Source: Paragonimus westermani
Lineage: Eukaryota; Platyhelminthes; Trematoda; Plagiorchiida; Troglotrematidae
DNA: 64,000 nucleotides
Direction of reading: 5' to 3'
NCBI GenBank assembly: GCA_008508345.1
Contig: QNGE01003314.1
Span: 1-64,000, forward strand
The translations under genes and the position numbers were made by a program. Positions 60,998 to 64,000 of this stretch are shown piece after piece (the first letter of the stretch is position 1; each line of letters starts with the position of its first letter). The notes beneath the pieces were generated by a model. The model was not told the DNA's origin. It searched no databases and was given only the letters and a program-made list of their open reading frames with translations.

Positions 60998-61188
60998 GTG
61001 GAGTGCAAGATGGTGCATGGAAAACAGTCGCGCTTATCTTTCTGTACAGCGGAGAACATGTGCGAACTAAACACGTATACCCACATTGTAGAGTTGATTG
61101 GCTTTACAATCCAACCAGAGTCAGAAACGTTTGAAAGGGAAACATTCCACACAATTTTATACTGTCACGGAGTAGTTCAGCCGACCAC
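60998..61188 (+). CDS. Unidentified candidate exon 1
   Basis: An open plus-strand stretch ends at a strong donor (ac|gtaagtga), with a pyrimidine-rich run cccttcttcttac upstream as a possible acceptor. The residues look protein-like, for example LSFCTAENMCELNTYTHIV, then ELIGFTIQPESETFERETF. I do not recognise the family. It sits opposite in strand to UBE4B. The length could still occur by chance, since other unexplained frames of 80-150 codons exist in this window. Confidence 0.3.
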
Positions 61189-61433
61189 GTAAGTGACTGC
61201 AGGTAACAGTGTGCTGTAACCCACTTGGTTTTCATGGTTTCAAAAGCTAACATGCCACTCACTCCAGCTAACCATAGGATGCCACCTACACAAGTGGCCT
61301 TATTTAAGAGGGCTTTGAACAAGAGTTGATTGAAATCTATTATCACCTACAGGTCGCACGCGGACGTTGCTGTACCTGATACACAGTTCGAGACGCCCGA
61401 CTCATCCATCTACAGGTCTAAGCGCAGTGTCGT

Positions 61434-61778
61434 ATGACTAATCGGCTTGTTAATGCATACAATACTCATGCATTGCCATTGAAAATGCGAGCCTTTCAAC
61501 TACTGGGGCACGACAAACGACCCCAAATAGGGTCGTTTGCGCATGCCTTAGAAACAACCAATCCAATAGATGGGGAAGAGCCCACAGGAACGTTTTTTAA
61601 CATTCGTCGTACAACACTAGATTATGACAATTTGCGTCTCAAAAATATCCCATCAGATGATGCACGCATTGCACTACGTTGGCTAGATGAGTGTTCGTTT
61701 CAACAGTACGCTGTAGGCATATATTCTGTCTGGCAGAATTTGAAGTGGCGTACTTTCCGTCGTTGTGAAAGTTTCTAA
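61434..61778 (+). CDS. Unidentified candidate coding stretch 2
   Basis: A 114-codon plus-strand frame contains RPQIGSFAHALETTNPIDG, then NIRRTTLDYDNLRLKNIPSD and ALRWLDECSFQQYA. The last part weakly recalls the start of a SAM domain, but this is only an impression. The frame is closed upstream by a TAA at about 61419, so an exon could begin only at a nearby AG. Its phase does not join directly to candidate 1. A real gene, a decayed one, or chance are all possible. Confidence 0.3.
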   Translation: MTNRLVNAYNTHALPLKMRAFQLLGHDKRPQIGSFAHALETTNPIDGEEPTGTFFNIRRTTLDYDNLRLKNIPSDDARIALRWLDECSFQQYAVGIYSVWQNLKWRTFRRCESF

Positions 61779-61869
61779 TCGAGCAATCTACAAAGGCACA
61801 CCCATATGTAAACAAAATCCTTCAGAGTAAACGTACTGTTTGGTGTACCGTATATGTCCTGTTCATTAG

Positions 61870-61997
61870 CCGACGATCCCACTTTTGTTTCCGCCCCAGT
61901 AAAACAACACGCAAAAGCCATTTACCGTCTCCCTTGCTTTTCTCCTGAGAATAGACTCCTGGATGAATCCGTTCGTTTCGCGATGCATCAAGGAAAG
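61870..61997 (+). CDS. Unidentified candidate exon 3
   Basis: The stretch lies between an acceptor-like cctgttcattag and a donor gtaaac and is open throughout. It encodes DDPTFVSAPVKQHAKAIYRL, then SPENRLLDESVRFAMHQGK. It was not recognised. Its closeness to two other open plus-strand stretches within 1 kb is the reason for listing it. Confidence 0.3.
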
Positions 61998-62094
61998 GTA
62001 AACTATTTTCAATCCCTCCTCTTCATAGTAAACTGTGTTCGGGTGTGTACATGCACATTACGGAACCGAATACTACACAGTCGTGATGTCCTGG

Positions 62095-62690
62095 AAGATG
62101 CCAAATATTTGGTGCATGCACTGGCCATAAAACAGATAGCCGGGAACGATGGATTCTAGCTGATTTGGTTCTGGGTTGAACACAAATGTACCTACGAGCA
62201 GTGAGCCTTTCGAAAACACCACAATGGTCTCGTTTCTCTGGCCGTTGAAGTTAAAATGAACACTGTAAAGGTCGAACGGTATCCTGAGGAATTTGTATCG
62301 CAGTCCATCCACACAAAAAGTAGTTTTCGATCTATCTTTCCGTGCCATTGGTAATTGTTAGTAACCAGAATGTAGGTCTATGATGGACATTATTTGGGCT
62401 TCGTGCAGATGTGTAGAAAATTCTTTCATTTGGGGCATTGGGAAAGCGTCTTCGATCTCTACGCGGTTCTGCTCTCTGAAATTGGCACAAACTCGGTAGG
62501 CTCCATCTGATATCCTAGTCAATAGGACTGGCGACGAAAGTGGACTCCTTGTCCGTTGAATTATTCCTTCCTCTAGCATCTCCCTTAGCTGTCACTCTGC
62601 TTCCGGAATCAACTTGAATGGTATCCTCAGACATATTGGTCTGCATCCCACGCTTGGCTGCAGGTCTATCGAATGTTCCATCCACTCTAA
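62095..62690 (-). pseudogene. Ty3/gypsy reverse transcriptase relic
   Basis: Minus strand: REMLEEGIIQRTRSPLSSPV, then AYRVCANFREQNRVEIEDAF and IMSIIDLHSGY (RT entry through the first catalytic block). A stop at about 62358 interrupts the frame right after the LHSGY motif, and the following residues KTTFCVDGLRYKFLRIPFDL correspond to the F-MPFGL block. ETIVVFSKGS stands near where the DD-I-VFS catalytic box should be, with the acids absent and the intervening segment shortened. No protease or integrase is attached on this strand. Confidence 0.88.
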
Positions 62691-62795
62691 CAAGCGTGAA
62701 ACTGGCGCTTATTTTTGAAAGAGGCTGGTTGGAAAGTCTATCTGAATACGAGGGCTACGATCAAATACGAGTATTGTTCAACTTGAAAAGCTGGG
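62690..62795 (+). repeat. SINE 3' half
   Basis: It matches the tail of the 37.5-kb SINE from gcgtgaaact through gaaagaggctgg, ttggaaagtctatctgaa and gttcaacttgaaaa. The Pol III head is missing. It abuts the gypsy RT relic. Confidence 0.75.
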
Positions 62796-63289
62796 TTGTG
62801 GTCTTGTGGGCACAGCAAAAATAATGTGTCAGATACACTAAAAACCGAACTACAGGAAGACGGAGAAATAATGCCATAGAATGCATGCCAAAAGAAGTTT
62901 GGCGGTTTGTCTACCAAGTATTCAACCGAGGAACAATCAGACATGACCTTATGACGTATCAATCAATAATCGCCGTTGCACAAACGTGGCAGATTTATCA
63001 ACAAGCGATTGATCGACGACGACGAATCACGTGACGAATGGGCCGATGGCAAAATATTGTGAAGTGTTACATCACCTATTCCATTTGTAGATTAGAAAAC
63101 GACGGGTAGTGCGTTTTTGTTCGAATGAAGGGATTTGTTGTGACAGTTCAATTTTGACAGACATGCAACCGAGCGCAAAATCGTTAGAAGAGTCACGTTT
63201 GTTTGAAGACAGGACATTTATATTAGCCCTAACAAAAATACAAAATGAGTTGAGTCACCATTTATCTGAAAAACTGATGCAGCGCCTGA
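62796..63289. other. No feature recognised
   Basis: A 61-codon plus-strand frame at 63109-63294 shows no recognisable motif. Nothing else was seen. Confidence 0.45.
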
Positions 63290-64000
63290 TGTGACAACGT
63301 TACAATGCGAGAACTGGTGACTTTGGGCATGCAGATGCATTATCTCGGTTGATCTCTCAGAAGATGAGTACCAGAATACCAAAAGATACTGTCACTGTAT
63401 TAATTAATGTGGACGTCGACGTCCGATATGTGTTATCGGACTCCGTTCGCCATTGCCGGTTACACTTATGCAAATAAAAGAAGCAATGAAATTCGATCGT
63501 GCTTTGCAGCGTGTCTTGACATATCTATGAGTCGGTTGGTCCAACTATCCTGTGAGAGCAGATATTATGCCTTTCTACCGCAGACAGGACGCACTGACAA
63601 TTGTTGATGGTTGTATTATACTCAGAGATCGTGTGGCGACACCGGTATCTCTGCGATAGGCGGTACTACGTTAGTTACACGTTGGGCATCCAGTCATGAC
63701 ATGCATGAAGGCGATTTCACGAAGCTACATGTTCTGGCCCGCGATTGACCAGGACATAGAATCTACGATACGGAATTGTGGAAGCTGCGCATTGGCAGCA
63801 AAAGCGCCCCCCACAGAGTGAACGCGATCCTCTGGCCGGAAACAGAGAGTCCTGGACAGGCACCCACATTGATTTTGCTGGGCCTCTCGATGGTAAATAC
63901 TATTTTGTTGTTGTCGACGCGTATTCAAAATGCCCCGAAGTTATCCCTATGTCACTTGCTTCCACCTCTCCCACCGTCACTGTACTGGGTCAGTCGTTTT
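63290..64000 (+). pseudogene. Ty3/gypsy integrase region relic, cut by the window edge
   Basis: Plus strand in order: GHADALSRLISQ (the end of RNase H, D-LSR motif), then DALTIVDGCIILRDRV. Next comes the H2C2 zinc-binding domain (HVGHPVMTCMKAISRSYMFW, then IDQDIESTIRNCGSCALAA), followed by the integrase core start (THIDFAGPLDG and VVDAYSKCPEVIPM). The catalytic D of HIDFAG is present. Several stops and frame changes interrupt the chain. It faces away from the minus-strand gypsy RT relic at 62.1-62.7 kb, so the two come from different insertions. It continues past 64000. Confidence 0.92.

Noticed and set aside
1..64000. Bacterial features such as operons, CRISPR arrays, ribosome binding sites
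   Set aside because: Spliced gene structure, SINEs, LINEs and microsatellites show animal nuclear DNA.

Overview
This is eukaryotic DNA from an animal with long introns. It holds one recognisable single-copy gene, and transposon relics of many kinds fill most of the identifiable remainder. The mix of RTE-type LINEs, Ty3/gypsy elements, Penelope-like elements, Tc1/mariner (IS630) relics and a tRNA-headed SINE, together with protein divergence from vertebrates, suggests an invertebrate, most probably a digenean flatworm. That assignment is inference, because no species-diagnostic sequence was tested. No prokaryotic operon, CRISPR array, rRNA gene or intact tRNA gene was seen.

The backbone is a minus-strand UBE4B/Ufd2 gene, a U-box ubiquitin chain-elongation factor (E4). 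Thirteen exons were placed by hand between 54573 and the stop codon at 3580. Their splice phases agree at every junction, and they total 2,157 nt (718 codons plus stop). This is the Ufd2 core and the C-terminal U-box, and the 3' end of the coding sequence is complete. The exons for the N-terminal part were not found; they are presumably beyond position 64000 or in sequence I could not recognise. Introns range from 89 nt to about 10.8 kb.

Layout: 1-161 has a minus-strand transposase-like fragment, and 162-3579 is downstream sequence. From 3580 to 54573 lies the gene. Its introns carry a tRNA-like SINE head (5.8 kb), a Tc1/mariner C-terminal relic (9.1 kb), an 860-bp repeat (10.4 kb), a nearly full-length but ruined RTE LINE (13.2-15.85 kb), a Penelope GIY-YIG relic (20.1 kb), a second LINE family (29.6 kb), a Penelope RT relic (32.1-32.7 kb), a perfect 348-bp sequence present three times around a 200-N gap (31.1 and 35.4-36.3 kb), a dimeric SINE (37.5-38.2 kb) and a Ty3/gypsy protease-RT relic (39.5-40.3 kb). 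From 54.6 to 64 kb there is a 5'-truncated RTE LINE, more SINE copies, a second copy of the 860-bp repeat, three unidentified plus-strand open stretches with splice-like ends (61.0-62.0 kb), a minus-strand gypsy RT relic and a plus-strand gypsy integrase region that runs off the right edge.

No convincing new multi-gene system was found. The points most worth following up are the reconstructed UBE4B gene, the probably spurious gap at 35782-35981, the unidentified exon candidates near 61-62 kb, and the unclassified repeats. All retroelement coding regions carry stops or frameshifts and look inactive.
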